DNA of 64,000 nt, from positions 124,001-188,000 of the forward strand of contig CACZMF010000005.1 of assembly GCA_902782225.1 (NCBI GenBank). The letters run 5' to 3'. Below the pieces are notes generated by a model. It saw only the letters and a list, made by a program, of their open reading frames with translations, was not told where the DNA came from and did no database searches. The DNA comes from an uncultured Bacteroidia bacterium (lineage in GTDB: Bacteria; Bacteroidota; Bacteroidia; Bacteroidales; UBA932). Shown piece by piece: positions 1-10,642 of this stretch (positions within the stretch are counted from its first letter, which is position 1; the number at the start of each line of letters is the position of its first letter). The position numbers and the translations under genes were made by a program.

Positions 1-205
1 CCTTGTTCTTGTGGATGACTCCGATCTTTGCGAGCTTGTCGATCATCGCGTACACCTTGGGGGCGTTCTTTTCGGCCTCGGCCTTGTCGGTGGTGTTGCG
101 GATGTCGCGGATAGCGTTTCTTGTGGTGCGTGCATAATACCTGTTATGCAGGCGGTGCCTCTCGCTCTGGCGATCGGCTTTCTTAGCTGAAGCTGTATTT
201 GCCAT
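1..205 (-). CDS. rpsT: 30S ribosomal protein S20 (3' end outside window)
   Basis: Reading the minus strand from the ATG at 205 gives a basic N-terminus starting MANTASAKKADRQSERHRLH, followed by RNAIRDIR and KVYAMIDKLAKIGVIHKNK. This is the classic alanine/lysine/arginine-rich S20 pattern. S20 is a small helical primary binder of 16S rRNA in the 30S subunit. About 68 codons are visible and the stop lies beyond base 1. It sits 19 bp downstream of a tRNA-Glu gene on the same strand, so the two may share a transcript from the promoter near 338-345. Confidence 0.95.
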   Translation of the reverse strand, partial: MANTASAKKADRQSERHRLHNRYYARTTRNAIRDIRNTTDKAEAEKNAPKVYAMIDKLAKIGVIHKNK

Positions 206-224
206 TGTATTATTTTTTAATATT

Positions 225-299
225 TGGTAGTGGGTAGGAGAATCGAACTCCTATTGCAGGAATGAAAATCCTGAGTACTAGCCGTTATACGAACCCACC
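225..299 (-). tRNA. tRNA-Glu (anticodon TTC)
   Basis: The reverse complement folds as a tRNA. The acceptor strands are GGTGGGT and ACCCACT, with an encoded ACCA 3' end. The anticodon stem CAGGA/TCCTG encloses the loop TTTTCAT, which gives anticodon TTC. The T-arm contains GTTCGATTC. It lies just upstream of rpsT on the same strand. Confidence 0.96.
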
Positions 300-337
300 A
301 AACTCAATTCCTACACGACTATGCGTAATAGGGATTG

Positions 338-345
338 CAAAGGTA
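338..345 (-). promoter_or_regulatory. Bacteroidetes-type -7 element for tRNA-Glu/rpsT
   Basis: On the minus strand the bases read TACCTTTG, an exact match to the TAnnTTTG -7 consensus of Bacteroidetes primary sigma factors, about 40 bp before the tRNA-Glu 5' end. No convincing -33 TTTG was identified. Confidence 0.6.
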
Positions 346-442
346 TAAAATTAATTCGATACCGCCAAACATTTTTTTAATCTTTGTTTCCGCCTTCAAT
401 ACAAGATGTACCTCCGGAATGCATATATATGATGAAAAAGTG

Positions 443-450
443 TATATTTG
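443..450 (+). promoter_or_regulatory. -7 element (TATATTTG) before the L,D-transpeptidase gene
   Basis: TATATTTG matches TAnnTTTG and ends only 5 bp before the ATG at 456. If used, the mRNA would be nearly leaderless from 456. An alternative is a more upstream promoter with translation from ATG 429 or 432. Confidence 0.45.
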
Positions 451-455
451 CAGGT

Positions 456-938
456 ATGAAGCTACTGATCATCCTACTCTCGTGCCTGCTTGGCTTGCAG
501 CCGGGAATTCATGAGGGGAGACCGTTTGTCGTGGTGGACAAGCAGGCCCTGACCCTCAGCCTTATGGCGGCGGACAGCACGCTGATTAAGTGCTACCCAA
601 TTGCCTGCGGGACCAACTACGGCACCAAGACCCGCAAGGGCGACCGGAAGACCCCGGAGGGCTGCTTCCGCATCAACCAGGTGCTCAACGCCCGCGGCCT
701 GAGCCACGACTTCGGCGACGGCAAAGGCCCCGTGCGCGATGCCTACGGCCCCTGGTTCCTGCGGCTTGACGTGCCCGGCTACCGCGACATCGGCATCCAC
801 GGCACCCATCTCCCAGAATCCATAGGCTCCCGGGCCACCGAAGGCTGCATACGCCTCAGGAACGAAGACATCAAAGACCTCAAAGGGCATGTCGGAGTCG
901 GCACGCTCGTCATAATACTACCCGACAATCAAGAATAA
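456..938 (+). CDS. L,D-transpeptidase (YkuD) family protein
   Basis: A 160-residue exported protein. The N-terminus MKLLIILLSCLLGL is a signal peptide or lipoprotein-like hydrophobic segment. The YkuD catalytic core is clear: IGIHGTHLPESIG followed by ATEGCIRLRNEDI, giving the H-G-T ... G-C-I-R-L signature with the nucleophilic cysteine. The family forms 3-3 peptidoglycan cross-links or anchors proteins to peptidoglycan in the periplasm; a short single-domain version could also be a carboxypeptidase-like trimming enzyme. ATG 456 is preferred, but in-frame ATGs at 429, 432 and 384 exist and the choice is uncertain because a -7 motif lies at 443-450. It is followed after 9 bp by the WG-repeat gene, probably cotranscribed. 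Confidence 0.85.
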   Translation: MKLLIILLSCLLGLQPGIHEGRPFVVVDKQALTLSLMAADSTLIKCYPIACGTNYGTKTRKGDRKTPEGCFRINQVLNARGLSHDFGDGKGPVRDAYGPWFLRLDVPGYRDIGIHGTHLPESIGSRATEGCIRLRNEDIKDLKGHVGVGTLVIILPDNQE

Positions 939-947
939 TCCAGCAAT

Positions 948-2997
948 ATGAAACTTCGCAGTCTCTCAATCATCGCCGCACTCCTCTGCCTTGCCACGGC
1001 AGCTGGCGCACAGGACCTCAAACCTGTCAAGGACAAGGAAAGTAAACTCTTCGGCTACCAGGACAAAAGCAAGAACTGGGTCATCCCTCCCAGCTTCGAG
1101 GCCGCCAAGCGTTTCAACAACGGCTACGCAGTAGTCGAAAAAGGCGGGCTCAAAGGTCTCATCGACCCGGCCGGCAACTGGGTGCTCCAGCCCCAGTACG
1201 ACAATATCGGCAAGTACGACAAATCCGGACTCTGCGAAGTCACGGTGAAGAACGGCAAGGTGCGCCGCCACGGCCTCGCCGACCAGGCAGGCCGTCTGGT
1301 CATGCCTCCCGAGTGCGTCGCAGTCAGCGTGCTCCGAAGCGAATCCCTGATTGCGGCTGAGCGCGATGTGGAAATCCCCCGCGTGGGCATGAAGCCGATG
1401 TGGGGCCTGTACGACATGCAGGGCAACGAGATTTTCGAGCCTCAGTTCACTTCGTCGCCTTCGTTCTACAACGGACGGGGCACCGCACGTTCGGCCTGGA
1501 ACGGCCTCAAGGGCATCATCAGCAGCGACGGAGAGACTCTCCTGCCGTTCAACAACCTCGCCATCTCCAGCCGCTACGGGGGCTATGAAGTGCTGACCTC
1601 CGACTTCGTGCGCGAGGTCTGGGACTCCCGGATGCAGAAAACCGAAGAATTCCCCCTCCAGGGCTATGTCTTCCCCTATGACCCCGCCGGCGACCCGGTG
1701 CGCGCAGCCGCATGGCACGTCGGGCCCGTGGGCCACAGGTTCCACCGCAACAACCTGAAAGAGGCCAGGATCAGCAGCGACTGGCGAAGCAAAGGTGCAA
1801 GTTGCAGCGACCTGCGCATCGACTGGGGCTACGACCGCTTCGTGCGATTCGAGCCGGTGATTGATGACGGTCAGCATCCGGGCTCCATGCTCGAACCCAA
1901 CTCCGGACAGTACTACACCGTCAAGGCGGTGCTCTGCGAGAGCGACGGCACCCCTGTAGGCGACGTGTCCAGATGGGGCTGGTTCGAAGCGGAATGCGCC
2001 GAAGGCGTGGTCTACAACGCAGAAGGAAACGGCCTCTGGATGGCCATGCGCGAGCTCAACTGCCCCGCCATTCCCACCTTCTCCCTGGAACTCAACGACT
2101 ACCGCATAATCAACCACGACGACGTGCTGACCGGCCTCGGCCTGCGTTCCTATGAACTTGACAGGATGTACAATCCCCTGAATGCGGCAGACCGCTACAT
2201 CGAGATCATAGAGGGCGAGAACCTCGGCATCACCGGCAGGCAGGAGCGCCCGGCTCCGGACCTGCGCTCCATGCGCGTGCTGGACGATGCGATGCGCCTT
2301 CCGCTTTTCCGCCAGCCCTTCGGTATGGGCCAGGTGGTCAACTGCAAGACAATCTCTTCCGACGCAGGACTCAACATCGAGCTTTCCGACCGTCTGGTCT
2401 GCCCCGTCATAGACAAGTTCGACGAACCCAGCTACGAAATCAAAGGCCTGGAGGAAATCTACTGGGGGCCCAATAACGCCCGCACGATGTGGCTGAGCCT
2501 CGAATCCGTGAGAAGGGACCCCAAGTGCACCCTGGACGACCTGTTCAACACCGACTCCTATTTCGTTATCGTCCTCAACCTGTATGAAGAAGACGGCCGC
2601 TTCCTGCGCACGCTCGGAGTAGCCCCGGCGCTGGATTTCGCAGCCGACGGCATCTATGTGTTCGAGTCGCTCGGAATCGCCCTGCTCGCACGCACTCCCG
2701 ACAAATACAACAACGAAAAGCGCTCCAGGCGCCGCTGGGATGCCGATGATTTCAGGGGCCTGAAGGAAGAGCGGCCTTTCCGCCAGATGACGATTCCAGG
2801 CGTCAAGAGGCTTCCCGGCGCCCTGTCTTCACTCAAGTCGGCGGGAGAATCACTCCAGTCCCACCGCGGGCCGCACAACCACGGCAACGGCTATGACCGC
2901 GGCGGCAGACCGGACAGCTACAAGGGCACTCCCGGCAACGGCCGCAGCGGCCAGGACATACCGCCGGCAATGAAAAAGCAGCGCGGAAACTCCAGGC

Positions 2998-3011
<14 letters not shown>
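948..3011 (+). CDS. WG-repeat-containing exported protein
   Basis: A 687-residue protein with a signal peptide ending near AAGAQD. Residues about 30-200 hold WG-type repeats: LFGYQDKSKNWVIPPSF, LKGLIDPAGNWVLQPQYD and MWGLYDMQGNEIFEPQF, a pattern common in secreted Bacteroidetes proteins of unknown function. The middle and C-terminal regions are not recognised. The last about 70 residues are rich in glycine, arginine and asparagine and look disordered. The gene follows the L,D-transpeptidase by 9 bp, which suggests an envelope role. Its 3' end overlaps the convergent miaB gene by 14 bp. Confidence 0.8.
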
Positions 3012-4314
<1,303 letters not shown>

Positions 4315-4316
4315 TT

Positions 4317-5351
4317 CTATTTCACCCGTATTTTCCGTCCTATGCTGAGGATCGTCGTGGGCTTGAGCCCGCTGTTGAGGCTGCATATCTTCGACACGGT
4401 GGTGCCATACCTGACTGCGATTCCGGACAGGGTGTCGCCGGAACGGATGGTGTGGTATTTCATGGCAGCACGCTCCTTGGCGATGCGCTCTTCCTCGGCA
4501 CGTATCTGCTCGTCAGTCATGTAGATTTCCTCCTCCTCGTCTATGGAGTCGGGCACGTACTTGTTGTATGGCGACAGGTAGCTGCGCTTGAGCACGAAAA
4601 CGTTCTTACGCAGGGTGCCGTTCTCGAAATCCACTATCCATTCAGGGTCGAAGGCATGGCCCTGCAGGCGGGTCTCGAAATGCAGGTGCGGACCGCTGGA
4701 GCGCCCGGTGGAGCCGCCCAGGCCCAGAAGGTCGCCGGCGTGGACCCACTGGCCCACAGCCACGTCGATACGGGAAAGGTGCCCGTAGAAAGTCTCAAGG
4801 CCGTTTTCGTGGCGCACGATCACGAGATTGCCATAGCCCTTGTGGCGCTCGGCAAGGCGCACCCTGCCGTCGAAGGCGCAATAGACCGGGGTGCCGGTGG
4901 GATACGGGACATCGCATCCGGTGTGCCTGCGTCCGCGCCTGAGGCCGAACTTCGAAAAGACCTTTCCCTTATGCGGGCAGACGAAACGGCTCACCGAATC
5001 CACGAGGCACACGGTCACCCTGTAGGGGATGCTGTCGAGCGGCGTGTTCACATAGGGGTTCACGATGTGCTCGCGCCAGCATTCGGTGAAGAGGTCGCTC
5101 TCCGCGAGGGCGGAGACGTTCTTAATGAAATACCAGGTGTTGTCGTCTTTCAGGACTATCTGGATGCGGCCGTCGCCTACGTCCAGCGTGTCCACCGGAG
5201 CGCCGTGGCCCTTGGCGAAGAAAGGCAGGCCGGAGCCTATGTCTGCAGGCCTGTCGAGTGTGTCCACCTGCACGGCAATGGTGTCCTGCTGGGCACGGGC
5301 GCCCAGGCAGAGGAAAAGGCTTAAGATTATCAGTACAACGCTTCGTCCCAT
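4317..5351 (-). CDS. M23 metallopeptidase with C-terminal LysM domain
   Basis: 344 residues with a signal peptide (MGRSVVLIILSLFLCLGARA). The M23 domain occupies the middle: RRGRRHTGCDVPYPTGTPVY holds the H-x3-D zinc motif and GPHLHFETR the HxH motif. The C-terminal 45 residues (YHTIRSGDTLSGIAVRYG...) form a LysM peptidoglycan-binding module. An acidic linker (DSIDEEEEIYMTDEQ) lies between them. It is probably a periplasmic endopeptidase that cuts peptidoglycan cross-links, or a divisome/amidase activator of the EnvC/NlpD type. The ATG overlaps the stop of the phosphohexomutase gene by 1 bp, which indicates translational coupling. Confidence 0.9.
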   Translation of the reverse strand: MGRSVVLIILSLFLCLGARAQQDTIAVQVDTLDRPADIGSGLPFFAKGHGAPVDTLDVGDGRIQIVLKDDNTWYFIKNVSALAESDLFTECWREHIVNPYVNTPLDSIPYRVTVCLVDSVSRFVCPHKGKVFSKFGLRRGRRHTGCDVPYPTGTPVYCAFDGRVRLAERHKGYGNLVIVRHENGLETFYGHLSRIDVAVGQWVHAGDLLGLGGSTGRSSGPHLHFETRLQGHAFDPEWIVDFENGTLRKNVFVLKRSYLSPYNKYVPDSIDEEEEIYMTDEQIRAEEERIAKERAAMKYHTIRSGDTLSGIAVRYGTTVSKICSLNSGLKPTTILSIGRKIRVK

Positions 5352-6718
5352 CAGGCCCTCGTCCCTCCGAAACGCGTCTCTATGATTTCCTGCACTTCGG
5401 CTATCTTCCGGTTCAGCACCTCGTCGGTGGTCGCTTCGCAGATGAAACGCAGGTAAGGCTCGGTGTTGGACGGGCGGATATTGAACCACCAGTCGGGATA
5501 CTCGGCGCGGTAGCCGTCGAAGTCCATGAATGCATCAGGCTTTGCCTGGGCGAAGAAATGGTCGCGTACGGCGTCCATAGCGCCCTTCTTGTCCTCAACC
5601 CTGAAGTTGATTTCGCCGGAGTTGCGGTAGCGGGTGAGCTTGTCGATCTCGCCGCTCAGCGTGAGGCCCTTCTTCTTGAGGGCGGACACGATGCGGAGCA
5701 CTATGATGGAGGCAAGCATGCCGCTGTCGGAGTAGAAGAAATCCTTGAAATAGTAGTGGCCTGCAAGCTCTCCGCCCCAGAGGCCGTCGATTTCGCGGAG
5801 CTTGGGAGCGGCGAATGCGCGTCCCACCCTCCATGTGTGCATCTCTGCGCCATAGCCGGCGAGGAATTCTCCCACGGCTTTTGAACTGCGGATTTCCTGC
5901 AGCACCCTTGGATTCTTCTCTCCCCTCTCGTCGCAGAAGTAGTATGCCATCAGGGCTATGATGAGGTCGGGGGCCACGAAACGGGCCTTGTCGTCGACGA
6001 ACATCACGCGGTCGGCATCGCCGTCGTAGATGACGCCGATGTCGGCGCCGGTCTTTGCGACAAGCTGCTTTAGAGGCTCCACGTTCTTGGGAATGAGCGG
6101 GTTGGGCTCATGGTTGGGGAAACTGCCGTCCATTTCGTCGAAAAGGAAGCTGGCGTCCTCGCCCTTGTAGATTTCCTTCGCGAAGAGGGTGCTCATGCCG
6201 TTGGAGAGGTCGAACGCAATTTTGAGATTGGAATAGTCGCCCTTGTATTTGCGGAGGAACTCCAGGTAGTCGGGCTTGATGTCTATCTTCTTGACCGTCC
6301 CACGCTTTGCGGCCACGGGGGTCGGCTTGCCCTCGTCTATCCACTGCTTGATCTGGCCGAGGCCCGTGTCGAAGCCCACGGGAAGGGCGTTCTCGCGGCT
6401 GACCTTCATGCCGTTGTACTCGCGGGGATTGTGGCTGGCCGTGATCTGCACGGAGGCTTTGTAGCCATAGTTTGCGGTGCCGAAATACACCAGCGGGGTG
6501 CTGCTGTAGCCGATGTCGTCCACATCTGCGCCGGCATCTGTGATGCCCTTGATCAGATAATCGTGGATCTCCTGTCCGGAGAGGCGGCAGTCGCGGCCCA
6601 CCAGCACCTTGTCGGCCTTGAGAAGTTCAGGAAGGAAATAACCCACCTTGTAGGCTGTCTCCTTGTCGAAATCCACATTGTAGATTCCGCGAATATCATA
6701 TGCGTGAAAAGCTCCCAT
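5351..6718 (-). CDS. Phosphomannomutase/phosphoglucomutase
   Basis: 455 residues, full length for the alpha-D-phosphohexomutase family. ITASHNPREYNG carries the phosphoserine active site, YDGDADRVMFVD is the metal-binding loop, GGELAGHYYF the sugar-binding loop and RPSNTEPYLR the C-terminal phosphate-binding loop. The enzyme interconverts hexose-6-phosphate and hexose-1-phosphate for nucleotide-sugar synthesis in the cytoplasm. Sequence alone does not separate mannose from glucose preference. First gene of the operon with the M23 peptidase and miaB, behind a good -7 element at 6738-6745. Confidence 0.93.
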   Translation of the reverse strand: MGAFHAYDIRGIYNVDFDKETAYKVGYFLPELLKADKVLVGRDCRLSGQEIHDYLIKGITDAGADVDDIGYSSTPLVYFGTANYGYKASVQITASHNPREYNGMKVSRENALPVGFDTGLGQIKQWIDEGKPTPVAAKRGTVKKIDIKPDYLEFLRKYKGDYSNLKIAFDLSNGMSTLFAKEIYKGEDASFLFDEMDGSFPNHEPNPLIPKNVEPLKQLVAKTGADIGVIYDGDADRVMFVDDKARFVAPDLIIALMAYYFCDERGEKNPRVLQEIRSSKAVGEFLAGYGAEMHTWRVGRAFAAPKLREIDGLWGGELAGHYYFKDFFYSDSGMLASIIVLRIVSALKKKGLTLSGEIDKLTRYRNSGEINFRVEDKKGAMDAVRDHFFAQAKPDAFMDFDGYRAEYPDWWFNIRPSNTEPYLRFICEATTDEVLNRKIAEVQEIIETRFGGTRA

Positions 6719-6737
6719 AATAGATCTGTAAATTTGC

Positions 6738-6745
6738 CAAATATA
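6738..6745 (-). promoter_or_regulatory. -7 element (TATATTTG) for the phosphohexomutase operon
   Basis: Minus-strand TATATTTG, an exact TAnnTTTG, 19 bp before the phosphohexomutase ATG at 6718. It lies in the 35-bp gap after the stop of the upstream GDPD lipoprotein gene (6754). Confidence 0.65.
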
Positions 6746-6753
6746 GCAAAAAT

Positions 6754-9700
6754 TTACAAATCTTTGGTCTTTTGGAGCAGCCAGGCGGGATAGTTGGTGG
6801 TTATGCAGCGCAGATACGCATACTCGCTGAGGTATTCATTCACCGTGTCGTCCGTGTAGACGGCGCTGCTGTTGCCGGACCTTTTGTCGATGTGGAACAC
6901 GCTCAGCTGCAGGCCCGCATTCTTGTATTCGGTGATGGTGCGGTAGCCGGTACCCTTGTCTTCCCCGCTCCCGAGCTTGAAGTGTTCGCGGGTGTTGAGG
7001 TTGGCCCAGTCGGTGTAGCCCTTCTTCTTGAAATTGGCGGCGTTCAACCCGCCGTTCATCCAGCCGCACTGCAGGCCGGCCGCCTTCATCGGGGCCGCTA
7101 TCTGCGACATGACCTGCTCGTAGCTTGTGCAGATGAACTCCACGAAGTTCTGCGCATTCTTCTCCTGCACGATTTCGATGGCCCTAAGGGCCGCCTTGGC
7201 AGGGTGTTCATAGTCCAGTGACGGAGTGTCTATCATCTTGATATCCAGAATCAGCTTGGTCTTGCTGCCCTCTTCCATCACGATGTCGATGTACTCCTCC
7301 AGGGTGGGGATACGCTCATAGTTGGACAGGCGCTTGGCCGCGATTATGTCGGCTGCGGTGTTCTCCCAGGGGTGCATCCCGTTCACATTGTCATTGCTGT
7401 CGGCGTGGGCCACGATCACCTTGTTGTCCTTGGTCCAGTAGATGTCGCATTCGCTGCCGTAGCAGCCAAGATCCATGGCATAACGCAGGGCCGCCCTGGA
7501 GTTGTCGGGGTAGCCGCATTCGGTGGCGCCGCCCCTGTGGGCTATGACCTTGTTGCCGGGATCCAGCGGCGCAGGGCCGGACGGGGCGGACGGATCCTGC
7601 TCCGGATCGGAGTGGGGAGTGACGGTCAGGCTTATCGTCCCGGTGGATGAAGGGCAGGCCCACGCCGCCTTGTCGGAGGCATTTCCATACGTCTTCCCGT
7701 TCACCGTGACTGCATCGCACACCACGGCACCGAACGATAGGGAGTTGATTCCCGCCACGGCGCCGGCCACCGCGCCCGACACCGGGCCGTAGTTGCGGTT
7801 GCCTATGACGGACGAGGCCATGGTCACGCTTCCGAAAATGCCGCCAGCGCCGGAAAAACCGGACTTCCCGGACACGCTGCTGACGGAGCCGTAGTTGATG
7901 TTGCCGGTCACCGTGCTGGCGGAAGCAGCCCCAGTGTCCTGGCCGACAATGCCGCCCACGTAGGCGTAGGGAGCGGATGAATGGGTGTTGCGCATCGTCA
8001 CCGGCGCCCTGTTCACGTTGCCTGTAAGCGACATCGTAGTGTAGGGCATGCCGAGGATGCCGCCGGCGCAGCAGCGCATATAATCACTGCGGCCGTTGGT
8101 GCAGACAAGGGCCGTCACGGCGCCGCTCTCCTCGTTGACGCAGCCCGACAGTTCCACAGCCGACGACGTGCCTTCGGAGAAACCGGCAATGCCGCCGGCT
8201 CCTTCCCAGTTGCCAAGCTCCACGGATGAGATGTCAAGCGTCACCGGCCCGGCGTTGGTGCAGTCCCGGACGATTCCGGCGTTGATGTTCCCTATGATGC
8301 CGCCTATACGGTTGACCTGCCGGCGGTTGGACTGCACCGCGCCTTCGTTGCGGCAACCGCTCACAACGCAGGCGTTGTAGGTGTGGGCCACGACGCCGCC
8401 GATCGCCAGGAAGCCGCCGGAGGTGGTGGTGCCGGAGAAGCTCACTTCAGCCTTGTTGGTGCAATTGGATACGTTGCAGTACTGGGTGTAGCCGCTCACG
8501 CCGGCGAGGCGGAAGTTCTTGCCGCCGCAGGAAGCCGTGATGCGGCCTTCATTGGTGCAGCCGCTGACGCTTCCGACCTTCCCGGAAGCGCCTTTGGCAT
8601 AGGCGATTATGCCTGCTGCGGCAGACTCTGCCGCAAGGGCAGCGGAGGCATCGTGCGAGACCTGGGCGCCGTTGGTGCAGCTCTTGATGGTGGATCCGTT
8701 GCCGTCGTATCCGACCACGCCGCCGACTGCGCAGACGCCGGGATTGGTGGTGGACACCGGGCCGTGGTTGTGGCAGCCGGACAGGGTGATTCTGGAGCCC
8801 AGGGCCCCGACCACGCCGCCAAGGTAGCTGCTTTCCTGCGCAGCCGTGCTTGCGTAATTGCGCACCATGCCATAGTTCACCAGGCCCGAGCACGCCGCGG
8901 TGCTGTTCCAGCTGCCCACGACGCCGCCGGCGGTGGTCTGGCAAGTGCACGCTTCAGTCACGGCGACCTTGGCGTAATTGACCACATCCACCACCCTGGC
9001 GCTGCCGTTCACCTCTCCCACGACTCCGGCATAGCTGCAGCTGCTTCCGGACGCGTTAATCGAACTGATGCCGTCGTAGCTGCTGCCGTCGGCGCTGCCG
9101 AACACCGTGTTCCGGAGCACAGCGGAACCGGTGAGGGCGCTGAAAAAGCCGGCGCCGGACCCGCCGCTGACGCTCATGCCGCAGAGCCGGTGGCCCTGGC
9201 CGTCGAAAGAGCCGGCAAAGTCCTTAGGTGTCCAGGGATCCATCTGCATGTCGATGTCGGCGCCGAGGCGCACGACGTCGGATGCATCGGTGGCGCTGCG
9301 CCGGGCGTTCCAGGCAAAGAGCTGCTGCTTTGTGAGTATGAGCTTCTCCCAGCTCAGGGAGGATTCGAAAGCTCCGGCATCAAGGCCCTTGTTGCGTTCG
9401 AAGACGGCCTGCCCGGATGCGGTGCGCGTGCCGGAAAGGGCGTCGGAGCGCACCAGCGAGACGGAAAATGCGCCCGCCGGGGTGGAGCCGGGAAACACTG
9501 CCGCATAGTAGGTCCCTGGGGTGAAGGTCTCCCCTTCGGGGACGAGCTGCACCTGGTCGGTGGCGGCGGTGACATCGCTGATTGTGCCGTCGGGAGCAAC
9601 CACTGCAGTGCCCGAAAGGTTGGTGCCTCGCAGCAATACGGCAGTTATGTCGGAGCGGCTGATTGTCACGCGAAATAGAGCAACCACGTTGCGGAACTGC

Positions 9701-10164
9701 AGCGTGCCGCCTTCGGCTTTGGCCACGCACAGAAGGGCCTCCGGCGCAATGCTCCGCCCGGCGCCTATCCTCTGCACGGAAGGTAACTCCACGGTTACCA
9801 GCCCTCCTGCGCAGCCAAGCCCCGCCGAAGCGGGGCTGGCGGCGTAGAGCTCAGTTGCCCCTGAGTGGACCTCTCCCCGGAATGAGGCGGACTTGCCGTT
9901 GTTGCTTCCGGAGGGGATGGAGAAGATATTCTTTGCATAGCCGTCGAAAACCGCGATCTCGTCACTATCCTCCCATAGCACCGAAGGGAACTCCAGGGTG
10001 GCCTTTGCCTCCGGAGTCTCGCCCGAAGCGGAGAGGGTGATTTCCATGCTGGAGCCTGAACCGGGCGCCTGCGGCTGGCCAGCGGCGTCGACATCAGCAT
10101 CCCGGGTGCAGGAGAACAGCACCGGGACGCTCATACAAATCAATAGAAGGCTATGCAGTTTCAT
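6754..10164 (-). CDS. Surface lipoprotein: fimbrillin-like head, GLUG-like array, C-terminal glycerophosphodiester phosphodiesterase
   Basis: 1136 residues. A lipoprotein signal ends at Cys19 (PVLFSC), followed by acidic TRDADVD, consistent with Bacteroidetes surface export. Residues about 20-270 resemble fimbrillin/Mfa-like domains. About 275-330 is the header shared by its paralogues (LGADIDM...PWTPKDFAGSFDGQGH). About 330-850 is an array of GLUG-like repeats of the type GGVVGYDGNGSTIKSCTNG. A proline-rich linker leads to a GDPD domain at about 871-1136: VIAHRGGATECGYPDNS, then ECDIYWTKDNKVIVAHAD with the acidic metal ligands and second histidine, and LILDIKMIDT. GDPDs hydrolyse glycerophosphodiesters to glycerol-3-phosphate and an alcohol. 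This one should be displayed outside the cell. Its true substrate is unknown. Confidence 0.85.
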   Translation of the reverse strand: MKLHSLLLICMSVPVLFSCTRDADVDAAGQPQAPGSGSSMEITLSASGETPEAKATLEFPSVLWEDSDEIAVFDGYAKNIFSIPSGSNNGKSASFRGEVHSGATELYAASPASAGLGCAGGLVTVELPSVQRIGAGRSIAPEALLCVAKAEGGTLQFRNVVALFRVTISRSDITAVLLRGTNLSGTAVVAPDGTISDVTAATDQVQLVPEGETFTPGTYYAAVFPGSTPAGAFSVSLVRSDALSGTRTASGQAVFERNKGLDAGAFESSLSWEKLILTKQQLFAWNARRSATDASDVVRLGADIDMQMDPWTPKDFAGSFDGQGHRLCGMSVSGGSGAGFFSALTGSAVLRNTVFGSADGSSYDGISSINASGSSCSYAGVVGEVNGSARVVDVVNYAKVAVTEACTCQTTAGGVVGSWNSTAACSGLVNYGMVRNYASTAAQESSYLGGVVGALGSRITLSGCHNHGPVSTTNPGVCAVGGVVGYDGNGSTIKSCTNGAQVSHDASAALAAESAAAGIIAYAKGASGKVGSVSGCTNEGRITASCGGKNFRLAGVSGYTQYCNVSNCTNKAEVSFSGTTTSGGFLAIGGVVAHTYNACVVSGCRNEGAVQSNRRQVNRIGGIIGNINAGIVRDCTNAGPVTLDISSVELGNWEGAGGIAGFSEGTSSAVELSGCVNEESGAVTALVCTNGRSDYMRCCAGGILGMPYTTMSLTGNVNRAPVTMRNTHSSAPYAYVGGIVGQDTGAASASTVTGNINYGSVSSVSGKSGFSGAGGIFGSVTMASSVIGNRNYGPVSGAVAGAVAGINSLSFGAVVCDAVTVNGKTYGNASDKAAWACPSSTGTISLTVTPHSDPEQDPSAPSGPAPLDPGNKVIAHRGGATECGYPDNSRAALRYAMDLGCYGSECDIYWTKDNKVIVAHADSNDNVNGMHPWENTAADIIAAKRLSNYERIPTLEEYIDIVMEEGSKTKLILDIKMIDTPSLDYEHPAKAALRAIEIVQEKNAQNFVEFICTSYEQVMSQIAAPMKAAGLQCGWMNGGLNAANFKKKGYTDWANLNTREHFKLGSGEDKGTGYRTITEYKNAGLQLSVFHIDKRSGNSSAVYTDDTVNEYLSEYAYLRCITTNYPAWLLQKTKDL

Positions 10165-10188
10165 TCTGTGCGGCTATTGTTGATATTG

Positions 10189-10196
10189 CAAAGATA
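10189..10196 (-). promoter_or_regulatory. -7 element (TATCTTTG) for the GDPD lipoprotein gene
   Basis: Minus-strand TATCTTTG matches TAnnTTTG, 24 bp before the ATG at 10164. Confidence 0.6.
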
Positions 10197-10275
10197 ATGA
10201 AAAAACGAGATAGAATATAAGAGGAAAGGATTGGTGGGCGCAAAATCAATCGCTTGATTATCAATCCCCTAAGCC

Positions 10276-10323
10276 ATTCAGGGGGTGTCAAAACAACACC
10301 CCCTGAAAAGCATAATCAGCTAT
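10276..10323. repeat. Left arm of a 48-bp perfect inverted repeat containing a hairpin
   Basis: These 48 bases are the exact reverse complement of 13822-13869. The arm contains a 12-bp perfect stem (10277-10288 with 10296-10307, TTCAGGGGGTGT paired with ACACCCCCTGAA) and the 7-base loop CAAAACA. Similarity continues imperfectly inward (to about 10352) and then into the gene remnant at 10367-10464. On the minus strand it follows that remnant as a terminator would, so it is probably the terminator of a lost paralogue. No transposase or recombinase is adjacent. Confidence 0.85.
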
Positions 10324-10366
10324 CATTCAACGCATTAACTTTGCTTGCCATTTTCCTATATATTTC

Positions 10367-10464
10367 CTATTCACTCGCGCTGTGGGCAACGTATGTCGGG
10401 GTGATTGTTCCCGTGTTTGACGGGCAGAGCCATTTCGCCTCGTCTGCGGCGGCAGGTGTGGTTA
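10367..10464 (-). pseudogene. 3'-end remnant of a GLUG-type lipoprotein gene
   Basis: Minus-strand translation ending at the TAG at 10367-10369 gives TTPAAADEAKWLCPSNTG, then TITPTYVAHSASE. This closely matches the C-terminus of the intact neighbour (TTKAAADEAKWLCPANTG, TINVTYAAHSDGE). A 34-bp block (10422-10455) is identical to the reverse complement of 13703-13736. Upstream of it the reading frame loses similarity, so only about the last 32 codons survive. The rest of 10365-10640 contains no recognisable gene apart from the short peptide ORF that follows. Confidence 0.8.
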
Positions 10465-10642
10465 AATGTTTACTCTTCATATTCTTTGGCTTTAAAGATA
10501 ATCGCAACTGTGTATATTACAACTATATGGACTAAAACACCCAATGTAAAACACACTTACCATTATCCCCTTATCCTTTGGGTGTTTCCAGGCCGATGGT
10601 TGTATTTATACATACAGACTACTAATAACTTAATATATGCAT

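Noticed and set aside
8383-9678. Long plus-strand frame antisense to the GDPD lipoprotein
   Set aside because: Ala/Gly/His-rich shadow of the repeat-coding strand with no recognisable family.
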